From Diplocarpon mali (lineage: Eukaryota > Ascomycota > Leotiomycetes > Helotiales > Drepanopezizaceae), in contig JAENRP010000242.1 of the NCBI GenBank assembly GCA_024741835.1, forward strand, positions 1-60,606: a stretch of DNA of 60,606 nucleotides. Reading direction: 5' to 3'. The position numbers and the translations under genes are program-made. The notes below the pieces were generated by a model. The model made no database searches, was not told the origin of the DNA, and saw only the letters and a program-made list of their open reading frames with translations. Shown piece after piece: positions 46,077 through 58,202 of the stretch; position 1 is the stretch's first letter, and each line of letters starts with the position of its first letter.

Positions 46077-46600
46077 TTGACCTACCTTGCTATCAATTTA
46101 CAGAACGCTAAGCTATTCGCATTTATCAATGGATCTTTTGCTAATAATAAGGATTTAAGCTCGCAGATCGGCTATATTATTATACTAGCTATTAAAGAGG
46201 AAGGAGAATCGCAGTTTACTTTAAAAGGCAATATTCTATACTATAGCTTAACGAAATATAAGAGAGTGACGAGAGCTATACTAGCCTCCGAACTGTACGC
46301 TATAGTAGTAGGTATTGATATGCTAGTTTCTATAGCTACGACGATCGATATAGTGATAGCTAAGCTGAGTCTACCCTACCTCCCTACTATTATATATATA
46401 GATTCCCTCTCCTTATATAAGTATATTATCAAATTAAGCATTACAAAGGAAAAGCGATTAATAATCGATATAATGGCTATTCGACAATCGTATAAGAATA
46501 AGGAGCTTATAAAGATACGTTAGATTAATAGCACTAGCAACCCCGCCGACGCTATAACAAAAGCTAATCCAAATCAGGCCTTTTAGCAACTGGTAGACAC
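46077..46600 (+). pseudogene. Copia D RNase H
   Basis: An open stretch (46077-46523) reads FINGSFANNKDLSSQIGYII, KYKRVTRAILASELYAIVVG, IIYIDSLSLYKYI, TKEKRLIIDIMAIRQSYK; after one stop it continues SNPADAITK. This is the complete Copia RNase H series, with the first acidic residue (D of DASFA) replaced by Asn-Gly. Confidence 0.88.
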
Positions 46601-46689
46601 CAATTCGATAACTGTTAAGAAGGAGGGATAGGTACAAAGGCCTATTAGGGCATAACCAGACCTGAAAAGGTCCTAGATTGACAATATCC

Positions 46690-47640
46690 GATATTTTTAA
46701 TTGCAAGCTATTAGCAATTTTTTTTATTTTTTTTATTTTACTGCAAGATATATTCCTATACTTATTATTATTGCCTTCTTTTATCTTTTCCTTACTTACC
46801 TGCGAGTATTTGCATTTTTATCACTTGAGTAGTACTTGAGAAAGGGGATTATGGCAAAGCAGCAATTATCATATTGCTAAAAACAACGATCTACTAACGA
46901 TTCTACCCCTAACGAGCACCCATCCTAAGCACTGGGATTTCTAGGGCGTAGATCCCTAGCCCCTTAAGGCCCAGAAGCCTTAGCACCCGAAACGCCTCGG
47001 GTAGGTCTTCTGGATTGCATTCGAGCACTATCCAAGTCAGCGATATATATATTAGAGGGGGTCGGCTAACTATCAGGGCACTTGCTAATGATGATATTAT
47101 TAATAGGATGGTATGAGATAAGATCTACTATAGGGTTAATTAACTTAAAAGTAAGAAGGGGAAATCGACCTACTTACAAGAAGTGGGAGTTAGAGTTGAG
47201 AGATTAAGGGAAGAAGGAAGCTCGATATATATGCCTTCTTTAAGGCCCCTCTTTTTCCCTTCTAAAGATCATTATAATTCATAGCTATAGTGGATTACAA
47301 CTCCGGATGACTCTTTAATAAAGAGTCTCGAACCTACTAACGCGCAATCAGATTATAATCGCACTACTATAAGGCTTGAATAAAGACGTTAGACTGCTTC
47401 CATCACTTGAACACCTTTCCTTTCCCTCTTTACTATTTGCCTTTATCTTTGCTATTCTACTTCCTATATACTGTCCTTATTACCTATTATACCTATCTTT
47501 GCTATTAAGCTATTTGTCCTTGCTATTTTATTCTTTATTGCCATTTGATTATTTGCTACCGATCTGCCTCCTTTATGTACCTATTCTGCGTACTTCCTTA
47601 TGCGAGTTGAAAAGGTCTTTTCAAAAGAAAGTACTGCCGG
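46690..47640 (+). other. Copia D 3' non-coding region
   Basis: A T-rich patch at 46715-46740, then a less RIP-like stretch at about 46860-47060. A plus frame is open from 47376 into the LTR (to 47843) and reads as a Leu/Tyr-rich hydrophobic start followed by the LTR frame. I do not consider it a proven gene. Confidence 0.5.
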
Positions 47641-47939
47641 TATTAGTACGCAGATTCTTATACAAAAGGCAAGGTGCCCTTATTCTTAGGGTTATCCTAT
47701 ATAGCTGTACTATATGCAATATAAGGGGTTTTATATGTATTTCGGACGGCTATTCAGCTAGAGGACTTCAGAAGGATATCTATATACGGCTAGGAGGGAC
47801 TATAAGAGGTAGGATATTTATAGGTATAAAGGTACTATCTTAGTTATATAGAGATAGACAGATATTATAATAGATTCTTTTTAATAATAAGTACTTAACT
47901 ATATTCACGTGAATATCGATTACCGGTATAGAACCTATA
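47641..47939 (+). repeat. Copia D 3' LTR
   Basis: 299 bp, TATTAGTACGCAG (TG to TA, G to A) to ACCTATA. Confidence 0.93.
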
Positions 47940-47944
47940 CCTAA
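47940..47944. other. Target site duplication CCTAA, right of Copia D
   Basis: Mate of 42943-42947. Confidence 0.93.
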
Positions 47945-49247
47945 CGTTTAAAGTCAATTATAATATAATAGGCTATTACGCGATCGATAAGGTCATTTAA
48001 GCTAATAAGACCTCCCTTAAGTTATAAAAGTTCTAAGATAAGGCCTAAAACTATAGCCTTAACTACGAACTTAGCTAAGGCAAACTCTTCTTTTAAGGTA
48101 GACTTATAGTGCTATCTTCACCTTTTAAATTGCAAATAGCCTCAATTCGTTATATATATAAGTAACCCTATATTATATACGTAGGAATTGGAAAGACCAG
48201 ACTTTTAATAGAAAGAAAATACTATTAGAAAAGCCTTAGTAATAATATTAGTATATATATTTAAAACTATTATTATTTAAAGATAAAAGCTTAATATAAT
48301 AAAACATTAGGTTTCTTATAACCTTTGCTAATTCTTAAATAAGTATATTAGCATTTAATAATGGATTTTATAAAGCTCTTACTTAACGAACTTAACTACG
48401 ACTTTACACTAGTAATAATAGATTGATTATTAAAGAAGGTAGTATTAATCTTATATTATAAGATAGTTGATATAAAAGGCCTTATAAAGTTGTTTTTAAT
48501 TTATTAGATATGCTATTTTGGAATACTTGACTTAATTCTATTAAATAGAGGCGCTTAATCTGTCTCTTCCTTTTAAAAAGAGCTCTATTAGATACTTAAT
48601 ATAAAAGTCAAGCTAACTATAGCTTATAATCCTAATATTAATAGCTAAATTAAAATTATAAATTAGTACTTAAAATAACGCTTTAAACTATTCTACTTAT
48701 ACTACTAAGACAATTAGAGTTATCTCTTACCTTTAATAGATATTGCTTAATTAACCTTGCCTTACGAATCCTTAAGGCAAATTTCCTCTTTTTAAGTATT
48801 AAACGGCTATAAAGCTCGCTCCTTTTAGAATTTAATTAACCTAGAGCCTTTATAGATAGCAATTAAGCGATTAAATTGTAAAATAGCGCTTTATATAGCT
48901 ATTAAAGCTTAAAAAGTAGTCTAATTCGCTTATTTATCTCTTTAAGTATAATAGATTAAAATGAAATAGCTCGCAGACCTTTACTACTAGCTAGTTGATT
49001 AGACTATTAAAGATAATATACTAATTAGTATTAAAAATTAGAAATTGGACCGGCCGAGCCGAAAGCTCTCTAATAAGTAGTACGGCTTAGTAAAAGTATT
49101 AGAAAAGCTAAGGGAAAGCTAAAAGCTATAATTGCCTAATTCGCTTTATTCGATCTACCTTATATTCTACTCCTACTTATTGCGTAAATATATTCCTAAT
49201 CCCTTATTAGGCTAAGTTTAAAAACCTCTTGCCCTAATTAAAGTACT
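47945..49247 (+). pseudogene. Gypsy B, piece 4: integrase
   Basis: Matches 54900-56190 of the minus-strand copy in inverse orientation throughout (for example LKLxKFxDKAxNYSLNYELS near 48010 and the closing stretch near 49030-49240). It ends where an inverted Copia D end begins. The Gypsy B 3' LTR is not present on this side. Confidence 0.82.
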
Positions 49248-49693
49248 TATAGGTTCTATACCAGTAATCGATATTCACATGAATATAGTTAAGTACTTAT
49301 TGTTAAAAAGAATCTATTATAATATCTGTCTATCTTTATATAACTAAGATAGTACCTTTATACCTATAAATGTCCTCCCTTCTATAGTCCCTCTTAGCTG
49401 TATATAGATATCCTTCCGAAGTCCTCCGGCTGAATAGCCGTTTGAAATATATATAAAACCCCTTATATTATATATAATACAGCTGTGTAAGATGACCCTA
49501 GGAATAAGGGCAGCTTGCCTCTTGCATAGGAATCTGCGTACTAATACCGGTAGTACTCTCTTTTGAAAAGACCTTTTCAACTCGCATAAGGAAGTACGTA
49601 AAATAGGTATATAAAGGAGGTAGATCGGTAGCAAATAATCAAATGGCAATAAAGAATAAAATAGCAAAGATAAATAGCTTAATAGCAAAGGCA
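49248..49693 (-). mobile_element. Inverted 3' end of a Copia D element (LTR plus 3' region)
   Basis: Reverse complement of about 47495-47939, beginning with the LTR end (TATAGGTTC). The rest of this second Copia D copy is missing. With 47495-47939 it forms an inverted repeat of about 445 bp arms around the Gypsy B integrase (1.3 kb). Confidence 0.88.
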
Positions 49694-50154
49694 GGTTGTC
49701 GTGCTATGTTTAGAGGTGGATTCCTAGTGGTAGCAGAAGCTTGTAAAATTCTACTCTAACTGTATATCTGAGCTCCCTTTATAGAAGTGCTCCGTAGCCA
49801 CTTCAAGGGTATATTACATAAGCCAGTCCTCAGAGGCCTCAGCGCCTAAGGCTCCTTATAGCGCAATACACCCCCTAGGTAAGAAGCAGCTCCTAGCTAA
49901 GCTTAGCTATAAATAGCGCCAGATCTAGTATATAAGACTCCTTTATTATACTCCCTAGCTTTTAGAATAATGAAAATTGCTTAATAAAGCTGTAATAAAT
50001 AAAAGAGGGAGCGCGGTTCCAAGTGCTTCCTCTATAGAATGGAAGCTAAATCAGGTGATAAAGGAAAGTCAATAAAGGCAGCGCACCTATAAAAGTACGC
50101 ATTTTCCCCTATAAAGCTTTCCTTCCTTATACTTCTTCAAATAATTACTTTAAA
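49694..50154 (+). repeat. LTR- or leader-like sequence before a Copia gag
   Basis: GC-richer and less RIP-like. Starts TGTCGTGCTATG near 49697, has a TATAAAT box at 49918-49924, and runs into ATG at 50155. No partner copy found, so LTR status is unproven. Confidence 0.35.
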
Positions 50155-51060
50155 ATGGAGAATAGCAATAATAACTTTAAGGAGCGCCCTACTAGGGCTA
50201 CTATTATACGCTTCCTAATTATACTCCCTTACTCCTACTAATAGACTTATAGTAAAGTCGTTATACTTGAACACAGCTTAGAGCTTCTTAGCGCAGCAGA
50301 TAGCAAGATAATAACGCGCCTAAGACATTCGATATAGTGATACCCTTAAGAGGAAGCGCGCCCCCCCCTCTCCCTGCCACCCCCTAGGCTATAGTTCTTC
50401 GAACCCTAGCGGTCCCCTCCGGCGCTCCCTCCTCTTACTATAAGCCGGAGCAAGGGCTAATAAGGGATATACTATATAAGGGGTGCGTTTAAAGCTCGCT
50501 AGCTAGGAAGTCGGCTGGCGTATGCTTCAATAGTATAGTAAGAGTATATTACTTTTATTATGCGAAAGGAGACTACGCGTATTAAGAGCTTTCCGTCAGC
50601 GCCTTAAAGGCGTAGGAAGATTATATATTCTTATTAAAGGAGAACGATAGTAACGCCGTAGTACGTTCTTAAGCTCTCTCTAAGTGGTTTGCTATTAATA
50701 AGCAGTTTAAGGCCTTGCCGCCACTAAGAGGAAGGTAAGAGTAGAGCTTTAGAAGGCGTATTATAAAGAGATAAAGGAGGTAGTATCATTAGAGGGTATA
50801 TTAATCATAAGCTTTCTTATATTATAGCTAATAGCTTCTTAGAACCAGTTGCTTAAGAGCTCCCGCCGCTGACTATAGCACCTCTTAGCCTCGCCGCCCG
50901 CCTCGCAAAGGCTTTTAAGGCTCCTGCCCCTGCGGCTGCTCCTATTATTACTCCCTAGGCTGCTCCTATAGCTATGCCGCCAGAGGAGTCTATTGCTTTT
51001 TAATAGGGACGCGCCCTTATATTATTTGCAAAGCTGCTAAAGGTTCTGATTATTTAAGGG
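50155..51060 (+). pseudogene. Copia-type gag fragment
   Basis: ATG at 50155 opens MENSNNNFKERPTRATIIRF, then RIP-type stops, a Pro/Arg-rich part (about 50340-50440) and a block at 50560-50740 reading ALKAxEDYIFLLKENDSNAV, VRSxALSKWFAINKQFKALP. The C-terminal part is Ala/Pro-rich (near 50870-50970). Looks like a retrotransposon gag with low-complexity tail; family is uncertain. Confidence 0.5.
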
Positions 51061-51149
51061 AGATGGTTTTAAGCCTCCCTATATATTAGTATAAGTAAAA
51101 TTAAACCCTATCTTGCGCTTCCTTCCTACTTGCTATTACAAAGGAGATG

Positions 51150-51780
51150 TGAAAGGATTATAGAGCATTTAAAATGCTAGCTTTTCGATTAGACCTTTTG
51201 CGTTTTAAAGGTTCAAAAGCTTAATAAAGCTCTTGAACTTTTGTTAAGGAAGGTTTTTAATAAGGCCATTAGCGTACATATCCTTAGTAGGAAGATAGGC
51301 CACTTGAAAGCTCCCCTTTTAGTGCTCCTATTATAGCTATATATTATATATATTAATATATTAAAGCTTTATAGAAATCCTTTAAGAGTCTCTTATAATA
51401 AGCCGTATTATCTATTGATTATTGCAAAATATGGACTATAGAGCTTCTACCTTAAGCTCTATTTCCTTAAAGAACCTCTTTAAAGCCATTATCTCCTTTA
51501 CTATATGCGCTACTCCTAGGAGCTCAGCCTCTATAATAGAAGTAGTAACTATAAGTTGCTTTAAAGCTTTTTAAATAATTGCTCCTTTAAATAGGAATAT
51601 AATAAAACTATAAAAGGAGCGCCTTATCTTTGGATCATTTGCAAAAGAAGCATCTGATAATACTATTAGGTTATTTGATCTGCTAAATCGACTATAAGTG
51701 ATTCTTAAGAAGCGTATACTAAAGAGGTAGCATATTATCCAATTGATAGCTTTAAGGTGTTTAAAGCTTGGGTTTATATA
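51150..51780 (-). pseudogene. Copia G copy 1: RT end and RNase H C-terminus
   Basis: Minus strand reads IIEAELLGVAHIVKEIMALK, RFFKEIELKVEAL, IFCNNQ (CDNQ motif mutated), then GSFQVAYLPTKDMYANGLIK and FKSFIKLLNL: the end of a Copia polyprotein. Copy 2 is at 53400-54334. Confidence 0.75.
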
Positions 51781-52379
51781 GAAATGAGATAGCTAGGTAT
51801 GGTACGGTCGGCTGGAGGGCCTTTATTAGGTCGCTCAAGAGGCTTGCAAAAGTAAAGGAAGATGATTAATTGTATTATTATCTAATATATATATGGTAAG
51901 GAGACTTCGGAAAGAAAAGGGAGAGTCTATAACTTAATAGAATCACGTAAAGGGTCTCTAGGATAAGTGGAGACTCTGCCTATTCTATATAATATACCCT
52001 TTAATTAGGCGATACTCTTAGAATCGCTTAACTATATAGATAAAATAAAAGAAAGAATAATAGTTATAAAGAAAAGAGGCTCTATCTTATATGCCGCTCT
52101 TCTAAAGGTCGTTCCTTTTAAAATGAGAAGGGTCGCTATAAGTAATAAGCGTTCTTAGGAATCTTTGCGATTCTATACTAGTGCTCTATTAGGCTTCTTA
52201 TAAAGTATTTCTATTATAAAGGTTATCCTTTCCTTTTTTTAAAAATAACCCTCCTTTATTATTTAAAAATATCGTCTTTATATTAATAATTTTTAAATAT
52301 AAAAGGAACTCCTGCTTATTATGGCCTTAGCTGCCCTTATAAAGTAAGACCCTTAGAGTCCCTATACCCTGCGTCGTAC
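51781..52379. other. Unassigned stretch
   Basis: Mixed RIP-like and purine-rich sequence. A GTCTCTAGGATAAGT block near 51955 resembles one near 54450 in the Gypsy B LTR. I see no gene in it. Confidence 0.4.
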
Positions 52380-53215
52380 TAACTTTGCGCTAGGTCGCTA
52401 GCGCTCCCTCGGGAGCTATAACCCTAGCGCGCTTGTCCTAGCGCCTACTAGGCAATAAGCCGCCACTGCTATCGCCGCCGCCTTTGCCGCCGCCGCCACC
52501 GCTGCCTAAGAGCCCCGCCCCTGCTGCATATTATATACCAGAGCTTATAATAGAATATAATAACGCGTATATGCGCTATATTATACGTAAGAGTACTAGT
52601 AATCTCGATTATTAGTACTTTAATAGTACCTTTAGTGCGCGTTGCGTTTATTATATTATACTAAGCAATAGCTGCTAGTAGGCCAGCGGCCCTCTCCTCG
52701 CCTCTTAAGAGGCTATTATATCGGCTTATGCCTGCGGCGCCTTTAAGGAGGAGGTAGCGCTACTGCTTAATATAGTAAAGGGTGCGCTTTAGAGCTTCTA
52801 TAGTACGTTTTATCGAGTCTCGTTGAGTTCTAGGCTGATTTTAAAAGATAGGAGCGATTAGACCCTAGTGCTAGGAGGGCCCGCCACTCTTGCGAGTAGT
52901 AGTACTGCTGCCTCCTTTGCTCCTGGCATACCGTTCCTATTCGCTCCTAGCCCCTTTGCCGTAGCTGCCGTCGCTCCTGTCCCTGCCACCGCCGCCGCCG
53001 ACCCGTTTGTATCTCCGTTCGTCTCCCCTGCCCCTGTTATCTCCGCTCCCGCCTTCGCCGCCGCCGCACCCCCCGCCTTCGCCCCTGCTATCGCTAGTGT
53101 GTTCGCCAGCGGGCCTCTAGCCGAGGGAGTGCCTTTAGGCCTCTCTCGAAAGGAGATCTGTACAGAGCTTATAGCTATAGCTTTGCAGCTCTTAGCCTTA
53201 GCTAAGAGGATCTAA
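52380..53215 (+). pseudogene. Ala/Pro-rich gag-like fragment
   Basis: GC-rich with GCC repeats near 52470-52500 and 53000-53070. An open frame of 115 codons (52868-53215) encodes PAPVISAPAFAAAAPPAFA and ends LIAIALQLLALAKRI. Long Ala/Pro tracts from GCC/CCC codons with few CA/TG sites would resist RIP, which may be why it stays open. Probably the tail of a gag like that at 50155; not recognised as any known domain. Confidence 0.4.
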
Positions 53216-53399
53216 GAAAGGGTCGCGCCTTATAATAGCAGCTTAGGAATATTACCTATTTTATATTTTTAAAAAAGGAGAGCTTTTATAATACGCTTTA
53301 TAAGAGAAAACAAATGAATGTAATTATAAGAGAGTAAGAGCTTATAAGTATAAGTCTCTTAGTAATAAGTGACTACTTACTAGCAAGTGCGAGTTATTA

Positions 53400-54334
53400 A
53401 ACGATTATTTAAAAGCTCTAAAGGTTTAATAAACGAATAAAGCTCTTAAACTTCTAGCGGTCTAGGTTCTTAATAAGCCTATTTGCGTATATCTCCTTAG
53501 TAAGAAGGTAGATTATTTAAAAGCTTCCTCTCTAATACTCTTAGCAGATCTATATATTATTAATTTCGATATATCAAAGGCTTATTTTAATCTTCTTATT
53601 CTTTATAATAATTAGCCGAATCGTCTATTAATTATTATAATATATATTCAATTTAAAGAGGAAGTCTATGCGAATCTCTTTAAAAAGGCGTTTTATAGCT
53701 ATTATCTCCTTTGCAATAGAAACTATACTATAGAGTTCTGCTTTAGTAGAGGAAAGTGTAATAGTCGCTTAGCAATTCGCTTTTTAAGTAATCGGTCCTT
53801 TAAATAAGAAGAAGACGTATCCTTAAGAGGATCTATAGGTCTTTTAATCATCTTCGAAAGAAGCATCTAAAGACGCGACCAATTAGTATTCCCTAGCCTT
53901 AAAGCTATAGGTAATTCTTAAGAAGCGTATATTATAGAAGTATTAAAGCGTCTAGTCTATAGCTAAGAGGTACTTAAAGCTTAGATTAATTAGAAAGAAA
54001 GACAGTTAGAAGGCTGCGAATGCAACGTCTAGGCGTATTATAATTGCTATATAGAAAATAGAGCCTATTTTCTTTTAATACTCCTTTACCTTTTCTAAAG
54101 AAGCTTGCCCTAAGTTCTTAATAAACTCCTTCTTTAGTAGTAGAGTACTAGGTACTCTTCTTATATCAGCTCCGAACTTTTAAGCGATCTTCTTAATATA
54201 GGTATTATAAACTAAGGAGATCCTCTTTGCTTTCCTATCTTAAATAATCCTTACTTTAAGGAACTAGGAGATATCTCTTATAATAGTAAGATTGTATGCC
54301 CTCTTTAGGTCTTTAATCAAACGAGTCGCCTGAT
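53400..54334 (-). pseudogene. Copia G copy 2: RT end, RNase H, C-terminus
   Basis: Minus strand from 54330: DQTNYLIKDLKRAYNLTI, RDISxFLKVRII, RKAKRISLVYNTYIKKIA, GSIFYIAIIIRLDVAFAAF, then TKAELYSIVSIAKEIIAIKR, LFKEIRIDFLF, and GSFxIIYLLTKEIYANRLIK. More complete than copy 1 but more RIP-mutated. Cut at 54334 by the Gypsy B LTR. Confidence 0.8.
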
Positions 54335-54578
54335 TGTTACGACTTGCTCTGGAGCGTACAAAGGGGCGATAATCGAGTAACGCTAACTATATTACCTCAA
54401 GAGGTACGCTATATAATAGAGAAGAAAAGATAAAGAAGAGAGAGTCTCTAGTAGAGCTCCTCTAGGATAAGTACAGGTGCTTTACTAGCGTATACGTGAT
54501 CTAGCCACCTCGCTACCTTAGCGTACACCTGACTTTGATATATGATATAACTGTATATATAATGCGGCTGTAATACTA
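54335..54578 (-). repeat. Gypsy B 3' LTR
   Basis: TGTTACGACTTGC on the plus strand to TAATACTA, 244 bp, bounded on the gene side by a polypurine tract. No second copy in the window to confirm the limits. Confidence 0.6.
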
Positions 54579-54592
54579 CCCCCCTCCTTTGA
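54579..54592 (-). other. Polypurine tract of Gypsy B
   Basis: Minus strand CAAAGGAGGGGGG directly before the LTR. Confidence 0.75.
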
Positions 54593-54779
54593 AAAACTGC
54601 GCCTGCGCAGTTATATCTATAGGCGTATTATCCTCTAGGTCCCTATAATCGTCAACTCTATTATTATATGACCTAAGCTAGCTTAATAGCACCCTTAGTA
54701 GCCCCTTAGCTTAAGGGTTCTTTAGATGGAAATCTCGAATAGTATGCGGCGCTATTATAGTATTAGAGCATAGGTACTA

Positions 54780-56190
54780 TTCGAGGTCTTCATTAGCTCC
54801 TTTCTACTTAATTTAATATTCGAGCTTCTTAGCTTAAATATAAGATCCAATTATTTCTTCTATCTCTTACTCCTCTTATTCTAGCAGTACTTTAATTAAG
54901 GCAAGAGGTTCCTAAGCTTAGCCTAGCAAAGGGTTAGGAACGTATTTCCGCAGTAAGTAGGAGTAGAATATAGGATAGATCGAATAGAGCGAATTAGGCA
55001 ATTGTAGCTTCTAGCTTTCTCCTAGCTTTTCTAATACTTTTACTAGGCTGTACTACTTATTAAAGAGCTTTTGGCTCAGCCGGTCTAGTTTCCAATTTTT
55101 AATACTAATTAGCATATTATCTCCTATAGTCCAATCAACTAGCTAGCAGTAAAGATCTGCGAGCCATTTTATTTTAGCCTATTATACTTAAAGAGATAAT
55201 TAAGCGAATTAGACTACTTTTTAAGCTTTAGTAGCTATATAAAGCGCTATTTTACGATTTAATCTCTTAGTTGCTATCCGTAGAGGCTCTAGGTTAATTA
55301 AATTCCAAGAGGAGCGAGCTTTATAGCTATTTAATACTTGGAAAGGGGAAATTTGCCCTAGGGATTTATAAAGCAAGGTTAATTAGGCAATATCTATTAA
55401 AGGCAAGAGACGACTCTAATTATCTTAATAGTATAAGTAGAATAGTCTAAGGCGTTATTTTAAGTACTAGTTTATAATCTTAATTTAACTATCGATATTA
55501 GGGTTATAAGCTATAATTAGCTTGACCTTTATACTTAATATTCAATAGAGCTCTTTCTAAAAGGAAGAGACGAATTAGGCGCCTCTATCTAATAGAATTA
55601 AATCAAGTATATTAAAATGGTATATCTAGTGAATTAAAAACAACTTTGCAAGGCCTTTTGCGTCGACCGAATTATAATATAAAACTGAAATAGCCTTCTT
55701 TAATAACCTATTAATAATTATAAAGGTAAAATTATAACCGAGTTTATTAAGCGGAAGCTCTATAAAATCTATTATTAAGTGTTAGTAAGCTCGTTTGGGA
55801 ATTGGCAAGGGTTATAGGAAACCTAGGGTTTTATTATAATAAGCTTTTATTCTTAAATAATAATAATTCTAAATATAAGTGCCGACGTTGCTGCTAAGGC
55901 TTTTCCAATAGTATTTTCTTTCTATTAGAAGCCTTATTTTCCTAATTCTAGCGTATGCGACGCAAGGTTACTTATATATATAATGAATTAGGGCTATTCG
56001 CAATTCGGGAGGTTAGGATAGTATAACAAGTCTACCTTAGAAGAAGAGTTTGCCTTAGCTAAGTTTATAATCGAGGCTATAGCTCTACGCCTTATCTCAG
56101 AACTTCTATAGCTTAAGGGAGGTCTTCTTAGCTTAAATGACTTTATTAATAATATAGTAGCTTGCTATATTATACTCGACCTTAGACGTT
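54780..56190 (-). pseudogene. Gypsy B (minus copy) integrase and C-terminus
   Basis: Inverse match to 47945-49247, including the empty Copia D site (CCTAACGTC near 56180). The stretch from 54600 to 54900, lost from the plus copy, carries the C-terminal end. Confidence 0.75.
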
Positions 56191-56232
56191 AGGTCGGCAG
56201 GTGCCTTTATTAGCGCGATTAGCATAATTGCT

Positions 56233-56255
56233 ACTCGTAGGCCGGGCTTAGGAGT
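56233..56255. repeat. Single palindrome between RNase H and integrase
   Basis: Minus-strand reading STPKPGLRVAIMLIALIK. The plus copy has three units here at 45-bp steps. Confidence 0.93.
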
Positions 56256-56319
56256 AGAATCGCCTTTAGTAGTAAGTACTTCTATAGAGAGCTTATCATT
56301 AGGCAAGAGCTGCTAATAG

Positions 56320-57720
56320 TATAAAGCTCGTTTCCTAGCTTTAAGAGGGGTCAGCTCCTAGTCTTAATAGGAGAGTGTATTAGCTAGCGTATTTGTTATA
56401 CCTATTTGGTATATAATAAAGAAGTTGAAATCAGTAAAGAACTCCGCCTAGTAAGCTTGCTAGGCTATTAAGTCCTTAGTTATTATAAAGTACTTAAGGG
56501 CTTTATGATCTATATATATATATACTATTTTCTAAGCCTTAAGTAGCTCTGCCTTATACTAATAGAACAATTTAAAAATCGCTAGGAGCTCTTTATTATA
56601 AATAAGGTAATTCAGCTCGGCGTTATTTATAGTCTTTAAGAAGTACCTAATTAGATGGTAGTTCTTATCTTCCTAGAGTTAGGAGAGTACGCTGGCGACT
56701 ATGCCGTCGGAGGCGTCGGTCTTAAGCCTTATCTGCTTCTAAGGGTAATAGTAGTATAAAATCGGGGTCGTTTAAAGCCTTAAGCGTAAAGCTTCTTAAG
56801 CTTCCTTATAAGCGTTATTAAAGTTAAAAGGAACGTTTCTTATAAGAGCTATTAAAGGTCGGCAGATATAACTATAGCTTTGAATAAACCTTCGATAGAA
56901 GTTATAAAACCCTAGGAAGCTTTATACGCTGCGTACGTTCTTGGCGTATTTCTACTCTTAAATGACTAAGACCTTATTAAGGTCTACCTTAATTTTATAA
57001 ACTCTAATAATAAACCTTAAGAACTTAGTCTTAATAATCCTAAACTCGCTTTTCTTAATATTTACTTAAAGGCTATAATATTAGAGAATTCCTAAGATCT
57101 TTTTAATATAAATCTTATAGTTAAGGGAGTTTTCTAAATAGATTAGAATATTATTTAGGTAGGTAGAGTAGAGATTGTCGAGGTGCTTAAGGAGAATATT
57201 ATTAATAAACCTTTAAAAGGTAGTAGGCCTATTTATTAGTCCGAATGGCAAAACCTTATATTTATAGGTCTTATAACGCGTACGAAAGGTAGTTAGGTCC
57301 TTAGCGTTAGCTAATATATAAATATAGTAGAAGGCTTATTATATATCGATTTTTATAAAAACATAAGCTTTCGATATGCGTACTATTATCTTATTAATAA
57401 GTGGAATTAGGTAGAGGTCTTTTTTTATTAAGGCGTTCAGTTTCCGATAATCGATATATAGATATAAGGAGCTATTAGCTTTTCTAATAAAAAGGATTAG
57501 GGCTGCTTAAGGGGAAGTCGAAGCTTTGATAAATCCTTTATATAGGTTCTTAAGAATATAGCTCTTAACCTTTAAGAGCTATTTATCGATAAGGCGGTAA
57601 AGGGGTTCGATTATTAAGTTATTCTCGCCTATTAGTTCGATTTTATAATCTACCCTTAGCCTGGTTTCTAATAGCTAATTAAAGGCTTAGCGATTAAAGA
57701 TATTCTTAAACTTAGCGTAT
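56320..57720 (-). pseudogene. Gypsy B (minus copy) RT and RNase H
   Basis: Reads LILFIRKANSSLYLYIDY, KLNALIKKDLYLIPLINKII, YKVLPFGLINRPTTFQRFI, STYLNNILIYLENS. The catalytic box at 57150-57161 is Y-L-N-N, the same double loss as in the plus copy. The KDLYLIP stretch is the empty Gypsy Y site. Confidence 0.85.
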
Positions 57721-58134
57721 TAAGGCGGGAGCTTCTAGTCTATTAGCTTATTGTTACTCTTATACTTGGCTTATAGCGCCGAACTAAGGCTAAGGGAGCT
57801 AATTTCAACTTACTTAGCTAATTCTCGGCGATTGATTTCTTAGTGATTGATTTCTTAATTTAGATTATAAATAAAGCTTATAAATATAAACTCTTTAAGC
57901 GCTAGTTCTTAAGTTTATATAGCTTATTTTACCTTAGTTATAAAGCGGTAGTAAAGGGCACCGATCGCTAAAGCTAAGATTAGGCTGATCTAATAAGCTA
58001 TCTTTAAAGGAGCGTTCCTCTTTATTAAAAGAGGGAGCAAAGGGTCTAGTACTTTTAGCAAGGCCTTCTTTATATAGTTTAGATCTCTTTTTAAGTCTTT
58101 AAAGAAACTGCTATCCTTAAGTTTATAAGAGGCC

Positions 58135-58202
58135 ACTTATAAGCCGGGCTTAGGAATAGAATTCGAGTTTGCAGTTTTCACTCGCAGGCTAGGCCTAGGA
58201 AT
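58135..58202. repeat. Palindrome pair at 45-bp spacing in the Gypsy B linker
   Basis: Copies at 58135 and 58180, read on the minus strand as IPRPSLRV and IPKPGLxV between protease and RT. Five units occupy this place in the plus copy. Confidence 0.92.

Larger units (their letters stand above)
42948..47939 (+). mobile_element. Copia D: complete Ty1/Copia element
   Basis: 4,992 bp, two 299-bp LTRs, CCTAA duplication. Order: gag-like region, integrase C-terminus, RT, RNase H, long 3' non-coding region. Belongs to the fungal Copia group whose RT has the PLYSVPEAGNHWF motif. No palindromes inside. Confidence 0.93.

Noticed and set aside
47376..47843. 155-codon frame with hydrophobic N-terminus as a membrane protein gene
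   Set aside because: It spans the Copia D 3' non-coding region and LTR, and its Leu/Tyr-rich part is AT-rich repeat sequence; no independent support.
49694..54334. A single intact Copia element in this stretch
   Set aside because: gag-like pieces are on the plus strand and RNase H pieces on the minus strand, each twice, so it is a rearranged mosaic.
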